A stretch of DNA of 64,000 bases from Parelaphostrongylus tenuis (GCA_019055375.1 JAHQIW010004047.1:62001-126000), one strand, 5' to 3'; shown: positions 19,801-31,436, numbered from the stretch's first letter. Program-made: numbers and translations. Notes: generated from the letters alone by a model not told the origin.

Positions 19801-22800
19801 AAAGAAAGAAAGAAATGTAATATAACAGTTGGAAATATGTCACTCTCCATAACGATGTTTTCTCTAGAAACAAACGAGATTTTTTAGCACATGGGCGTTC
19901 TTTGAGCTTAGTAACTCATGTACAAGTTTCTTCTATGGTACTCCATCAGTTAATAGTTATAATGTCCCTTAAAAGCCTCAATATACCAGGTAAATTCCCA
20001 TATTTCCATTGCAGCGCGCGAAAGCACAAAATTCCTGTAGCGCGCGGCGCGCAACTTGACGAACGGTGGTGATATTACATATGCCACTTGGGACTCTATG
20101 TGTTAACCCTTTGCAGACGACGAGGCTTACTTTAGCTCTCAACTTTTCAAAGGTCTTTTCCCGTTGAACAAAGTCGTTTTTCTAGAGTATTTTCTTCTAT
20201 TTAGCCGTTCCGAGGTTTTATTGATATTATTTATTGAATATCAGCGAAGCATACAACAATACAGTTAGTAATGCAGCTTGAATATACAGTATTCGAGGTG
20301 GCTAACGTTTCGGCGGGTCGCCTTCTTCAGAGCCTGGAAAGATCACATTGATCCACAATCCACTAAGCCAAATCCTCCATAACCCTAGCAGAAAACGTTA
20401 GAAATGAATTTTGGACTGCATAGTAAAAACTTCGTTTCAAAACACTCACCGTTTAGATAATTGGGTCTATCAATCATGCATTGAAGACCAGCCGCTTAAG
20501 GTCAGTGCATCAGTGGGTTGTGCCTCCAGTTCCGAACGAAGTTTCTTGATCTCTTCTTCGTCGGTCTAATTTTGTTTCAGCTTCAAAAGTGACATAATAG
20601 GCAAAAAAATATTTTAAGGCGTAAAAATGAATGACAGCACCATTTTGAGCTTCTCTTTCGCTTGTTATAGTTTTGCAGAAGCTCTAGAAGCTCACATCGG
20701 AGGTCAGCCTTCTGTTGTTTGATCTGAACAGTGAAAAGCTAGTAGCAAGAGCGCACAATGAATTTTAGCAACAAATGAGTAGTAACATGAAAAACTGACA
20801 ATTGGAGAAAACATGCACCTTATTTATTTTCTCGAGAAGGAATTTGTGCACAAGCGAGGAACTACCCTCGACTTCCAGCAGCTTGTTCTGCAATTCTGCT
20901 AGTTCTAATCTGGCCGATTCTTCACGTTCCTGGGCTTCCGTAAGCTAATAAAATAGAAAATTGTAGAAAATACGACACAACGAAGAAGATACAGAGAAGC
21001 GAAAGGATGCCACGCCACGTTGACCACACTGCAGACTGACATGTAAACACGTGTTGAACCAAACAGTGTGATTAAAGATAAAGGAGGAAGTTTTCGATGT
21101 TGATCAATCCCTAAGGGATGCGCCATGCACTCGACTACACCTGGTATTGTTTGAGGTAACTGACTGCATATGTGGCCAAAAAAAAGGGATAACTGATCAT
21201 ACATTTTGCTCTCTTGTGAATCGGTTCCAACCAATATGGAATGCAGTTCGGGAAAATCCTTACGGTAATGTCTTTTTCTTCAATCAGAGCATGCACAAGG
21301 TTGGTACTTTCTTTCTTTTCCTCAAAACTCGATGGCTAACGTTTCGGCGGCAGCGCCTTCGTCAGACCTAAACGCATATATCCTACCATATCTGATTACT
21401 CGGCTAATATTTCACAAGTATTAAAAATCTGATAGAACAGAAATCAATAGTCTAGTCATTCTAAAAAACCCCACCTTACTCACTCTTATGAGAGCGGTCA
21501 CCGGTCTAATGTGACACAATTTGCAAAATAATCCGCCCTCAGACTAGAAGATGAATCTGAGATAAGGTGCTATATCACTTATCATGTTTAGGCATTCCTC
21601 CCCACCACCCATAGATGATGGTCTTATCATCTGCTCGACATAGGAAGAGGTGAATATATGTTTTGATTGTTTGAACAGGCAGTCAGCACACATTAAGTTT
21701 CCAAGGGTGGGGGAAACCTAGGGAACAGTGGCTTCCATTTTTTGAACGTTCAAATTCACCTTTCTGAAAGTGGCTACAGAACAAAATGGTGTTGCAAACC
21801 AAGTAATAAAAACATAATAGTGCACTAACTTTCCTCCCACCCCTCACATGCACAAAGGGCGCTCGTTCGAAACATGTACCGAGCGGCTACAAGTGTTTGT
21901 ACGGGTAGTGGGGAGAGAGAAGAGTCACTACGTTTGGCACAAAAGATAGCCATTTCAGATGGCTACGAAAGAGCAGCCACTGAAGTTTGGTCAATAAGGA
22001 AAGTTATGCTCCATAATATCAATAACGAGAACGATGTTGTTTCAAACAGACGGGAACATACTTTTGAAACTACCTTTTATGTCAAATGAAACAAACGCAG
22101 TTATTAAAGGGCATTTAGGAAACAGTGGTTTGGAAAACTTCGTAAGAATCATGAAAATTCTTCCTAATACTTACGTCGTCAATTGGCTCGGAACCGCTTG
22201 TACCACCGTTTGTGTAAGATTGACAGTTGTAAAGTATGCTCTAATGGTGGAGAAGGAGATTTCATGCGTTCTGGTACATTACACTTGATATCTTGCACAA
22301 CATGCGGTGAAAAATACATTGGCGAGATAGGAAGCTACTTTTTATCCGCATCAAAAAACGCTTAGATGGCAAAGACAACAGCAAACATGTAAGCTTTTGG
22401 GAACACACAAAGTGGAAAAACATGACGATACGGTCTTTGACGTGGTAATGAAAATCCTGGGGCAAAAATAAAATTCATCAGCGCGATTAACCCTTGAGGC
22501 TTTTTGGATAAACCACAGAAGACCAGAAATGAATAGGAGGAGGAATGCCGTCACATTAGACCGGTGACCGCTCTCTTAAAAGTAATGAGGTGGACTTTTT
22601 CAGAATGCCTAGACTGTTGATTTCTTTTCCACTAGATTTTTGATGTATGCGAAATATTATCCGAGTAATCAGATATGGTATGATATATGCGTATAGGCCC
22701 TGACGAAGACGTTGCCGCCGAAACGTTAGCCATCGAGTTTTGAGGAAAAGGAAGAAAGTACCAATCTCGTGCAAGTTTTGAATAAGGAAAAGGAGTTTGC

Positions 22801-25566
22801 GAGAAATTTTGAATTTCTTCAATCATGCCGAGGTTTAGCGATGAGGTGGGCTGGAATGTGCTTCAATGATTGGACTAGTGTTAGGTTTAAAAACCACGTT
22901 ATCCTATTTGTTGGTCCGCCTATGCCCCATCCTTCACACATAAAACGCGCACTTCTTAAGAATATTTTGGGAACAGCGACAAATGTATGCACAAGAAAAG
23001 ATCACAAGTAGAATTCTCAAGCTTGACGCGCTAAATAGCCATCTCTAATGGCTTCGATACGGTAGGAACCTCTCAGGTTCGACTTAGAGAAAATTTTATG
23101 CTCCCAAACGACAAGTCTGGCGAAAATAAGGTTCCTTTCCTTTTGCCTTTTATCTCTAGCGAGATAAGCACAGCTATTAAACGCTGCCTAAAAGAGCAGG
23201 TTTAGATAATTCGGTAGCAATAGTTAAAATAACCCCAAAGACAGTAAAGCGTCATTTAGTCCGCAACCGACTGTATGACCGCCTCTGCGAAACCAAAAGC
23301 TGCAAAGTTTGTCCGAACGGCAGAGACGGCGACTGTATGAGATCGGATATGATTTACCTAATCTCTTGCGAGGCATGCGGCGATGAGTACATTGGCGAAA
23401 CGAGTAGGCCACTAATCCTCCGTGTAAAACAGCACCTATTGGGTTGCGCAACTCTGATCTAAAAACTCCACTTGGCACGCATAGGGAACAAAAACGTACA
23501 GGAGTAATGTTCGGCGTCAAATTCACGATCCTCGCTAAGGAATCAAAAACATCTGCGCTTAAAATCTTAGAAGCCTTCTGGATACATAGCAAAGGCCCGA
23601 AAATGAACCGAAAAGAGGAGTGCCTCGTATTCACGCGTGACCTCGAACCATACCTTAGGCTGATCTTTCCGGGCTGAGTTAGGCACAGCCCACTGATGCA
23701 GTGACCTTAAGCGGGTGGTCTTCAATGAATAATTGATAGACCCAAACATCAAAACAGTGAGTGTTTTAAAATGAAGTTTCTAATATGCGATCCAAAATTC
23801 ATTTTAACATTTTCTGCTAAGATTATGGAGCTTTTGGCTTAGTGGATTGTGGATCAATGTGATCTTTCGAGGCTCTGTGGAAGGCGATCCACCGAAACGC
23901 TAGCCGCCTCGAATATCGTATATTGAGAGAGTAAAAACGAATTATAGATAAGGCCCACCTAAACTTCGATAGCTTGGTATGAGGTATCATCGAGGTGAAA
24001 GGCAACACTTCATTTCTTAGAAGTCTAAATACGATACAGAAAAAACGAAAAAGCGACCTTTATTATCGAACTTGTTTTTGAGATGAACACTGCTTTTACT
24101 GTTCCATGAGATTCAAATGAGGCAGAGAACTAAGTTGTAGAGTAAATCGGAGAACGAATGTGACACAGAATTCATTTACGTACATCATTGTGCCTTTTGT
24201 CAGATACGTGAAACTAATTTTTAGATGGACTACTCCGTTATCCTATTTGCCGAAGTTGCACTTTTTTTATTATGAAATAAATGTTGTTTCCAAGTTTTTT
24301 TCAGGAGAAGAATGTCAGTTCGAGGGGAGCCGCTTTCAGGCGCAGTTACCATGATCCTGGACGTAGCTATATCACACGATGGAAATTTCTTACTTGCTGC
24401 TGATCGTGATGAGAAAATTCGTGTTTCGCGTTATCCACAGGTTAGTTAAATTTAACATTCTAGATTTCTCGAATAATCGGCAAGAATTGTCATTGTGTTG
24501 ACATGCAATATCCACTTTCTATATTCTTTCTTATTTCTTTAACACAAAGGGCTTTTTTGCGAATGTTTCCTGCTCATTTGATGGTTTATCCAGTGTTGTT
24601 GTCATGAACGAACAGTGAAAAGTTAACCTCTACACTCAATACTCAGGAGCCAACCACTGAATCCACATAGCTGAGGCGTTTATTAATCGTCCATTTTCGG
24701 CGTACTAGCTTCGAGTGGATATCAACTCATATTGACTACACATACTCTAATAAGCTAATGACTCAGTCCCTTTCGTTCAATCAAATTTTGTTGCTCGGCT
24801 TTTATACAAAAAATTAGCCATAGTTTTTGCCACTCATCTCATCGGCTGTTCTAAACCTTGCTATAACATTCAGTAGTGTGTGTGAGAGTGTTCAGATCCT
24901 ACGAGGTTGGTACGTCAGTGCATACCTACGTTTCGACATTATCGCCTATTTCGTCAATGTCACGCGTGCCACACTAAACCCTACTTTGTAACAGGTCTGC
25001 GGAGGCGTATGCGGAGGAATAGCACGTGACATTGTGTTATCACCGTTTTTTCAGTCGATGGATAACGGCTGGTAGTGAACATGTAGACATCCATTCCATT
25101 CAACGTTCTTGAATCTCGCTACAAACCCGGAATTCAGTGTGGAGCGTGTAGCACTGATGAAGCAGGCGATACCGCCGAAAGTATGTATGCCACTGACACA
25201 TCAGCCTCGAAAATTCCTTCCAACATTTTCACAGACATTGTTTTCGATTCATAAAGAAAATCAAGGCTTCAAACTGTACTACACAAAAAAATTGTTTTTT
25301 ATTCAGACATACGTAATACAGTCATATTGCCTTGGACACTCCGCATATGTTAGTTCTTTGGCTTTGTTGGGAAATCGTCTATTCTCTTCTGGTTAGCCAT
25401 CATTATTTTATACCATATTTGACTAGCTGTAATTTAAATACAGCGCATTCGGTTTTTAGGTGGAGATAGCATCGTTATTGAATGGGAACTGGAATGCGGT
25501 AAGGTGGTCACTCGGTCGGAGAAACTAGATGAACTACCTGTGCGACGTATTCTTGCCTTCGAACAG
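16851..25566 (+). CDS. WDR4: WDR4 (Trm82/wuho) homologue, 5' and central exons
   Basis: Seen: exons 16851-16961, 18121-18267, 18560-18657, 24305-24440, 25307-25391 and 25460-25566 join in phase with GT/AG borders. Key stretches: [36 protein letters not shown], then [20 protein letters not shown] followed by IRVSRYP, then [20 protein letters not shown] and [19 protein letters not shown]. The [16 protein letters not shown] segment and the xFCLGH equivalent are diagnostic of WDR4. Known: WDR4 is the non-catalytic WD40 subunit of the METTL1 complex that makes m7G46 in tRNA. The 5' coding exon with the true start is not identified. The junction after DMNGG uses donor 18657; a small extra exon in the 5.6-kb intron is possible. 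The 3' half is found twice downstream (26026 broken, 55288 intact). Confidence 0.85.
17222..17343. repeat. Small inverted-repeat element
   Basis: ATGATATAACATG at the left and CATGTTATATCAT at the right bound about 120 bp. A related half-copy (ACATGTTATATCAT, GGTGCCTGT) lies at about 17560-17625. It is in a WDR4 intron. Confidence 0.4.
17785..17906. repeat. tRNA-derived hairpin element
   Basis: About 50-bp arms: GCTGAGTGATATGCAAAGAT at the left pairs with the end CATATCACTCAGCATCC. The arms include the CCCAGGC and TTTGCATA modules found beside the tRNA-like repeats, so this is a fold-back derivative of the same family. Confidence 0.5.
18296..18435. repeat. Purine-pyrimidine (TA/CA) microsatellite
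   Basis: Alternating TATATGTATATA and ACATACATG steps, in a WDR4 intron right after the 18267 donor. The open frames read through it are artefacts. Confidence 0.8.
19030..20944 (-). CDS. Coiled-coil protein, partial, antisense in a WD40-gene intron
   Basis: Seen: two minus-strand exons, 20944-20819 and 20723-20644, join in phase. They read [40 protein letters not shown], then [20 protein letters not shown], which is strongly coiled-coil. Acceptors are TATTTTATTAG and CTGTTCAG; donors are AAG/GTGCAT and ATG/GTGCTG. Candidate further exons are [20 protein letters not shown] (about 20563 leftwards, ending in TGA inside the PLE arm) and [20 protein letters not shown] (19164-19030, ending TAA). 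Their phases do not fit cleanly. No 5' exons were found; upstream is PLE sequence. It may be a truncated gene or a gene broken by the PLE insertions. Family not recognised. Confidence 0.42.
19375..19690 (-). mobile_element. RTE-type retrotransposon, 3' end fragment
   Basis: Minus strand: [22 protein letters not shown] and NRWSDF, the conserved 3'-terminal segment also present at 39190-39450. It is frameshifted and lacks the RT domain. Confidence 0.7.
19965..20065. repeat. Short dispersed repeat
   Basis: TTAAAAGCCTCAATATACCAGG and the following TTTCCA and GCGCG-rich stretch recur, diverged, at about 48265-48355 just left of RTE copy 2. Confidence 0.45.
20299..20336 (-). ncRNA. Hammerhead ribozyme-like motif (left end of PLE A)
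   Basis: Minus strand: stem I GGCT/AGCC, CTGAAGA, stem II GGCG-ACC-CGCC preceded by one extra A, GAAA, stem III ACGU and H17 = U. The matching right end (about 23868-23905) has CTGTGGA in box 1 and is predicted dead. Confidence 0.6.
21334..21369 (-). ncRNA. Hammerhead ribozyme-like motif (left end of PLE B)
   Basis: Minus strand CTGACGA, stem II GGCG/CGCC (extra A before it, loop CTGC), GAAACGTTAGCC. Stem III is ACGU, cleavage expected after the next U. Stem I is weak here (AGGT against AGCC). Confidence 0.5.
22695..22732 (+). ncRNA. Hammerhead ribozyme-like motif (right end of PLE B)
   Basis: CTGACGA, stem II GACG/CGCC with one mismatch, GAAACGTTAGCC; stem I GGC/GCC. It is sense to the PLE nuclease frame. 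Confidence 0.5.
22769..23677 (+). pseudogene. Penelope polymerase C-terminus plus GIY-YIG nuclease, broken
   Basis: In broken frames: [53 protein letters not shown], then [27 protein letters not shown], and the family-typical tail [20 protein letters not shown] followed by [11 protein letters not shown]. Known: the CCHH-type finger plus GIY-YIG nuclease identifies canonical PLEs. Frameshifts near 23,200 and 23,460 make it non-functional. Confidence 0.78.
24898..25200. repeat. Inverted pair of hammerhead-bearing modules
   Basis: The left module (minus, about 24898-24965) has TTGACGA...TCGAAACGTAGG, a decayed box 1. The right module (plus, 25142-25200) has an intact core. Orientation is divergent, as at the PLE ends. 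It lies in the WDR4 intron between exons 24440 and 25307. Confidence 0.5.
25142..25200 (+). ncRNA. Hammerhead ribozyme-like motif
   Basis: CTGATGA (25154-25160), then AGCA, stem II GGCG-ATAC-CGCC, GAAA. Stem I is GCA/TGC next to the core, extended by GTGT/ACAC. Stem III (AGUAUGU) is imperfect. Confidence 0.45.
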
Positions 25567-26025
25567 GTGATTTTTTTTTTCTTTTTTCTCCACGGTTTTC
25601 TATCTCGGATTTTTTTCGCACCGTTTGTTGTTGTGAAACACGTGTTGCGCTCTTTTTTGCTTTGAACTCAGGTTGGTATTTTCATTTTTGGATTGTTATT
25701 ATCTCCGTGAATTTTTTAGCAGGGAAGATTCATACGCACTCTGTGGAAAATACCGCGGTAAAAATGCTGTTGTATATTACATCCTTTCATTTTTTCATGA
25801 AGAAATGTTTTCACAATCTATTGTTATGAAAAATATCACTTATATCATTCAAAAGATTTCAAATTTATAATGCTTGTAACAGCGTTTCTCTCAGTTTTAT
25901 GATCCTTATTCATTCTTCACACTTCTTAAATCCAATAATATTATGTATCTATATGAACTGACTAAGATACATGACATTTTATGTCTTTGTTTACACCTAT
26001 CGTCGGAATGCTTGTAGCATTCCAG

Positions 26026-27473
26026 GATAAGACGTTATTCGTTGTCGCTGCTGCTGGGCCAACTTTACATATTCTTGATGAACATCTGCAATCTGTAAGC
26101 AGTATCAATCATCTCAGACAATAATGGACGTAGCTTTAATGGGTAATAGCTTGGTTGGTGTGAGCAGGGTAACTTGAAAATTCATGTTTCTCTATTTGTG
26201 TTTGGGCCCTAGATTTGTGTTGAGTCGTATGATGAAGATATCGTAGGAGAGTGGAAGTATGATAAATTAACACTTGTGAAGTGGTTCGCAAAGAAAGACG
26301 TATCTGGTTATCATCAATCAAAATGCACCACTCAAGGAGCAAAATCATTACTGTGAATTATTTTCCTCAACGGCACCAGCACATTTGAAACGGGTTTTAC
26401 CTCATACATCAGTATTAATGCAATCTATAAATTCCTCGCTTGGTTTAGTGTGACCTAACGCATGATAAAGGCTATTTTGTTGTTGAGTCGGTTTCATAAG
26501 CACTCCCCAAAGAACATAGAGCGCGTATGGCGCAGTGATTAGAGGTTGCTCCTACGAAACACATGATCGATCAAGCAATGATCGACAGTTCGATCCCGCG
26601 CTGAAGACTCATCAAGCCTTCTGTCTCTCCGGGAACGGTGAGTTGATCCTAGACTTGTCTGGGAGGAAACAGCACTGACTTTTGTACATCGGCAGATCAC
26701 AAGAGTCATTACATAGGCCAGATGAGCACACAGTCATCTCAAACGATGCTAGATGATGACGAGTGCATAACGCGTCGCACACGGGCTGACTCACGTTGAG
26801 ATTTTTATCCTTTATCGTTTGAAAAATGTTATGGAAATTTGCACACTCGTCCTAAAGAGAAGATTATGTCAAAAACACAGTCCTAATTTGAAGTGAGCAG
26901 TAGCGCAAAGCAGTATTGCGTGACATGATGCTTGGCATGAAGTTTGGAGGATGAGGCTTATAGTCACCTTATTTGTGAGGATTAAGATGCTACAGTTGGT
27001 ATAGTACATGCTGCTGTGTAATGAGTGTTGAATGATTGCAGGAAGAAAGTTGCCCAAAGGTTCACACCTACTTGTTGATACAACGTTGTCATTTTGGCGA
27101 TCTATCAGTAGACTGCCTTTTTTTCCCCTATTTTACCAGTAATTCGCCATTCTAGTATTTTCAGTGCAGGTGTGACTAGATTCAATCTCTCTAATGGAGC
27201 ATTATATGAGATTGAAATACCAAATGAACTCGAGAGGCTCTGCTTATGTCTAAGGATCCGATATCGAATTACTTCAAGAATGTTGTACATCAGAATATTG
27301 TAGATTATTACAAAAGAAAGGTGAGCGTACTATTGGGTTGGGTTAGCGATCACGCAATGATCAAATTCAGGCGGAAAAGTTAGGAAACAAAGAAAATCTC
27401 AAGCGAAAGAGGAAAGCAGCGGATTCATTAGAAAACGTCCCAAGACGGGGAAAAGATCACCTGAGGAAATGAG
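26026..27473 (+). pseudogene. WDR4 3' exons, proximal copy, frameshifted
   Basis: Homologous to 55288-56671. In the first exon (26026 onward, DKTLFVVAAAGPTLHILDEH) the run after AGCAGTATC has lost one A compared with the distal copy and the frame hits TAA at 26122-26124. In the next exon (27165-27320) one T is missing at about 27230, again causing a stop before the donor. Splicing around the first lesion would need a 23-nt intron, which is implausibly short. The last exon (27371 on) keeps the better acceptor (AAATTCAG). It is the copy nearest the upstream WDR4 exons. Confidence 0.8.
26519..26816 (+). mobile_element. tRNA-headed SINE
   Basis: Head GCGCGTATGGCGCAGTGATT, body with GTCATTACATAGGCCAGATG, and tail ATTTTTATCCTTTATCG. 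The orthologous copy is in block A copy 3 (55741-56025), so it was inserted before the duplication. Confidence 0.75.
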
Positions 27474-30140
27474 AGTCAATTGTTGGTCACCGGCCTCTTG
27501 TTGCTGTTTTTGTTACAAAAATAATTGTTGAGTTGTTGATATTACATTAAACTTTTGATCGTGTTGTAAATGATTCGCTGGTCCTTTTAACGAGAGGCCA
27601 CAATTTTCACATTTCTATTGGTGGTAGTATCGCGCAGGCGAGCGATTCTTCCTTTTGGATGTACTGACATACTTCATGCTGCACGTCGTTATCCAAGTGC
27701 CGTCTGGGCCCTCACCGTGCAAGGTTGTCGAGTTGCGAAGTCGGTCTGCGTGACGAACTACTGATGCACTCAATAATTGTTTGCACGGCCAGGCGACGTT
27801 CAATTTCAGCGAGGGAACGTAGAGAACCGGCTGTATTGTTTCTATGCCCTACGTTGATCCACGGCGGAGCACTCAGATTTAGGGTTTAATTGTCAAGCAG
27901 TTCGTCACGCATGCCAACCTCGTAACTCGACAAACCTCGAACTGTGAGGGTTCCACTTTACAACAACGTGCAGCATGGCGTCCGAGAGGAAGAACAATTG
28001 CTCGTCGCGCGACAGTCTTACCAGAATTGGAAGAGTGTACAGAGTGTGCTTTCTTGTTACAGTAAACACAACTGTAGTTCTCTTGCATGCCATGTTCAGG
28101 TTTAGTGGTTAGTTGACTCTATAGGCAACGTTTTATATTCACATAAGTGATTTTCTCCGAAACAGCGTGTTAGGTCATTGTTTATATTACATTGATAGCG
28201 AATTGAGTCGTATACAATCCACAAGTCCTAAGTTAATCTCGTTGAAACTAAATGTTTGGCGTTATTACGTTGGAGAAATGATTCATAATTATTTTATCAT
28301 GTTTATGTGCAAAATAAGATGTTTCTGAGTGAATTGAAACGAATTATTTTCCTTGAGAACTCGTATAATACAAGGTATTAAGTTATGCAGTCACAACCAT
28401 CGTGGTCAGCGAGATCATTCAGTGAACTGTAATATAATCTGAATCCGCAAATTTTAGTCTTGATGAAGATTTGTGAATATAAATTTCGAAGGAATTCACT
28501 TCATATTTGCACATCTTCAGTAGGCTCCCATTTAGAATTAGTCATCAAATGGAAAATGAAATACCAGTTAATGCAATGATCTTTGCCTAAAAAGAATCGT
28601 TGAAAGCAACGGATTTTTTGTTATGCTTATTGGCTATAGGCTTTGCCTGTTCGTAATCGTTCTCTTGGTATTGGTATCCCTTTATCATCCCTCAAATTAC
28701 CAAATTACTATCGGTGAAGAGGACTAGTATTGGTTGATATGGACCTTTACGTAGACCACCTACTATTACATGACGTCCGACGCCTGACTCTGCATGGCTG
28801 CTCGTTGAGACTACGCTTGGTGTCACTTCGGCTACGGACTTGCTACAATCTGTCTCCCACTCTACTACATAACTATCAGCACATAATGAACGAAAAAGCT
28901 CTTTCTTCAGAAAAAAGACATTTTTGATTAACGTAGTCCTGACATGCGGAAAACATGACACGCGTAGGAAGTTGATTTGATTCTCTTGTGAAGTGGACCG
29001 CTTCTATCGTGAAATCTTGTAAGCCTCCTTTGAGGTCTCGGCTTTTCTGGAGGCGATTCTCGCGAGAGACTTTTTCCCTTGGACGATTTTGGCGATTTCA
29101 ACAATGTGTTTTGTTCATACAAATCTATTCTTACTGCGTTTTGGAAGCAAAAGTAGAACGGATTTGTCTGCAAATGTGAAACAAAGGAAAAGTCTGTACT
29201 CATAGAACTTGAAGAGTGTTTTCTAGAATTCTGATGCAAAAAATCTAGAAAGTTTTCCGGAACGGAGAGAAAACATCTGAAGAAATAACGGAAATCGCGC
29301 GCCTGTCGATTGACGCTGCGCTCGGCCGTTTCAACTGCCGCCTCGAAAGGGCTTTTCTGGAAGGCTGTTGGACACTATTCTATACTCCTCCGAAGGTGAT
29401 CTCCCAAACGTTGAATACAGTGATATTCCTTAGACTAGTACTCGTTCAGTTGTACGTACATGATATCCTTGTTGCATCAAATGAAGACGTGGATTAGTCG
29501 CATTACTCTGTCACGTAATCGGTGGCTTTCCACCGGTGGACCCTATAATCTATTTTATTTTTGCACCACTCGTCTTCACAATTTACTACACCAATCCCAG
29601 CACTCTGCATTCTAATCGTTTCGTCGCTTCCATTATCAGCGGTAGTCCTCGGATTTTTTACTTATGGGTCCGATCACTGCTTGAGAATTTTATTTTTCTT
29701 TATGAATGCTGGACGAGTCTATTCTCCTTAACATTCTTCGAGGTAAAAGAGCTAAGGTGCATCGATGTAATGCTAAAGAGCGGTAGGAGCGTGAGAGATG
29801 AATTAGCATTTTGTTTTTTGAATATAAAAAAGAAATCAAGAACTTCCGCAAAAAAAAAGTAAATGACCGAGAATAAGGTGAAGTGATTTCAGTTCACGAC
29901 TGCCCACACAGTATGAATGGAAATCTACTGACGGCTGGTAAAAAGTCGGCGAATCACTTGATCGGCGCTTGCGGCAGTGTTAGCCAATTCATGTTTTTGC
30001 TCTTTATGAAAGATCTTATTTAAGCTATGAGCATGCTCTATAAGCGTCCATAAGCCAGACTGTGTACACCACTCTGTCACTGAATGAGAATAATAGTAAT
30101 AACTCAATACGATTTAAGAAAAGATTGGTTCTTTATCATT

Positions 30141-30969
30141 AGGAGGAAACAAATGAAAAACCGATCTCATTCTTTGGAGAAGAAATTCTAATAGGAGTGT
30201 TAGTAACCATTTGAAATCTGAGACGTAAGGCTACAGGTCCACTTCACCGGTTTTTCAGAACACTCCTTTATAACGCTGTAACATTCAAAAAAATCATGTT
30301 CCATAAACACACGTGTTTTTTTTCCTTATGCCGCTTATATTGCGCCGGACAAAACTTCTTCTTTAGAGTGCTAGAACTCAGACTATAGCACAAGCTTCGA
30401 AAAACTCAAGAATGTGTTTGCTTCTCAAAAGCTCTTTTGATCTCCTCTGGTCTTTTGATTTTCGCTCTAAACCGCGCCAGACAGAGCTCCTTTTTTAAAC
30501 TATTAGTAATCATCTTATAGCTTAATGTTTCCTGATTTTAGCGATGTGCTTGGAGAAAATATCGAGTTTAACATTTTTGGCGACGTTGTTTACCGGCTAT
30601 TCCACAAGCTGAGAGCCGTAGCAGGGATGGGGCTAGGCGGGACGATCGATATACCGTTATTCAATTAGGATTTTTTTCAGCTCTGAATGGAACTCTAGAT
30701 AAAACGATTGACTATGATAGTACGAAGATTTCTCTACAAATTATCATGCTTTTCGCCTTCCAGCGAATTATACGCCTGATAAAAAGAAGGCGAAATGAGA
30801 GTATAAAAAATAATTCTTGATCTAGATGCTACAGCGTTATAAAAGAGTGTTTGGAAAGATCGGCGACGTGGGACTGTAGTCGAAAGTCTCAGCTTTTGTA
30901 TGGTTACTAACACTCCTATGAAAAGCTACGCTCCAGCAAATGAGATCGGTTTTTCATTTGTTCCCTCCT
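30141..30969. mobile_element. Non-autonomous TIR DNA transposon, family T (copy 3, about 830 bp)
   Basis: The ends AGGAGGAAACAAATGAAAAA and TTTTTCATTTGTTCCCTCCT are inverted repeats extending about 130 bp (GAGTGTTAGTAACCAT and its complement). The interior is non-coding. Confidence 0.72.
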
Positions 30970-31436
30970 GATCAGAAAGAACCCGAAATTCTTATGTCCG
31001 TAAAATATATTTTGTGTTTTATTGGTGAAAGGAAGGGCCGCGGCCGAGTAGTTGTGATACTTGTAGCGGTGCGCGAGGAGCCGAGCTCCATCCCCCAGCC
31101 CTCTCCGAAGTCATCAACAACGAACTATGGAACACCAGAATGAGGCTATCCGCGAGGTTGCTAGGAGACTTGTTGAGCCATTATTCGACGACGTTTTAGA
31201 AAAAGACGAATAAACGAATTGAATGCTTGAAGTAGTGGGATCCGCACAATGAAGAAAATTCTGTGACATTAGGTGCTTCACACTAAATCGTTTTTATGCT
31301 GCTACCATGTACCTCAAAGATCTGAGATGTTGGAGTCATTTTCTATTTTCGTGGATTTGATTATCAAAAATTATCAGCTGTCGAGAAATTAGCATTTTTC
31401 ATTGTGTTTCAATCATATAATTTTTGTCCAGTAACT

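Larger units (their letters stand above)
21297..22785 (+). mobile_element. Penelope-like element B with inverted ends, nested in element A
   Basis: Arms of about 220 bp are inverted: left 21297-21515 (GGTACTTTCTTTCTTTTCCT...GCGGTCACCGGTCTAATGTG) and right about 22550-22785. Between them are broken plus-strand PLE frames with [15 protein letters not shown] and [20 protein letters not shown]: a zinc-knuckle-like CxxC pair and the GIY-YIG motif. There are multiple stops and frameshifts. Confidence 0.72.
20278..23935 (+). mobile_element. Penelope-like element A with inverted ends (interrupted by element B)
   Basis: The left arm (about 20278-20535) is the reverse complement of the right arm (about 23683-23935). 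Both contain AGAAAA(C/T)GTTA-type, CATTGATCCACAATCCACTAAG-like and GCCGAAACG modules. Between them, plus-strand coding at about 22790-23680 reads as the C-terminal end of a PLE polymerase plus GIY-YIG nuclease. Element B (21297-22785) lies inside. The whole structure lies in the 5.6-kb WDR4 intron. The RT core is not intact. Confidence 0.7.
25904..29397. repeat. Duplicated block A, copy 1 (paralogue 55163-58848)
   Basis: Collinear with 55163-58848 at roughly 90 percent identity by eye. It begins in a WDR4 intron and contains the WDR4 3' exons, a SINE and about 2 kb without a recognised gene (27480-29397). In that stretch several frames (for example 28961-28692 minus) occur in both copies but carry no known motif. 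Confidence 0.85.

Noticed and set aside
23868..23905. Functional hammerhead at the right end of PLE A
   Set aside because: Box 1 reads CTGTGGA, losing a catalytic A; only a decayed relative.
26095..26117. A 23-nt intron (GTAAGC...CTCAG) in the proximal WDR4 exon
   Set aside because: Too short to be spliced, and the paralogue reads straight through in frame; the proximal copy is better explained by a one-base deletion.
28686..29239. Minus-strand frames such as 28961-28692 as a gene
   Set aside because: Present in both block A copies but with differing stops and no family motif or convincing splice sites.
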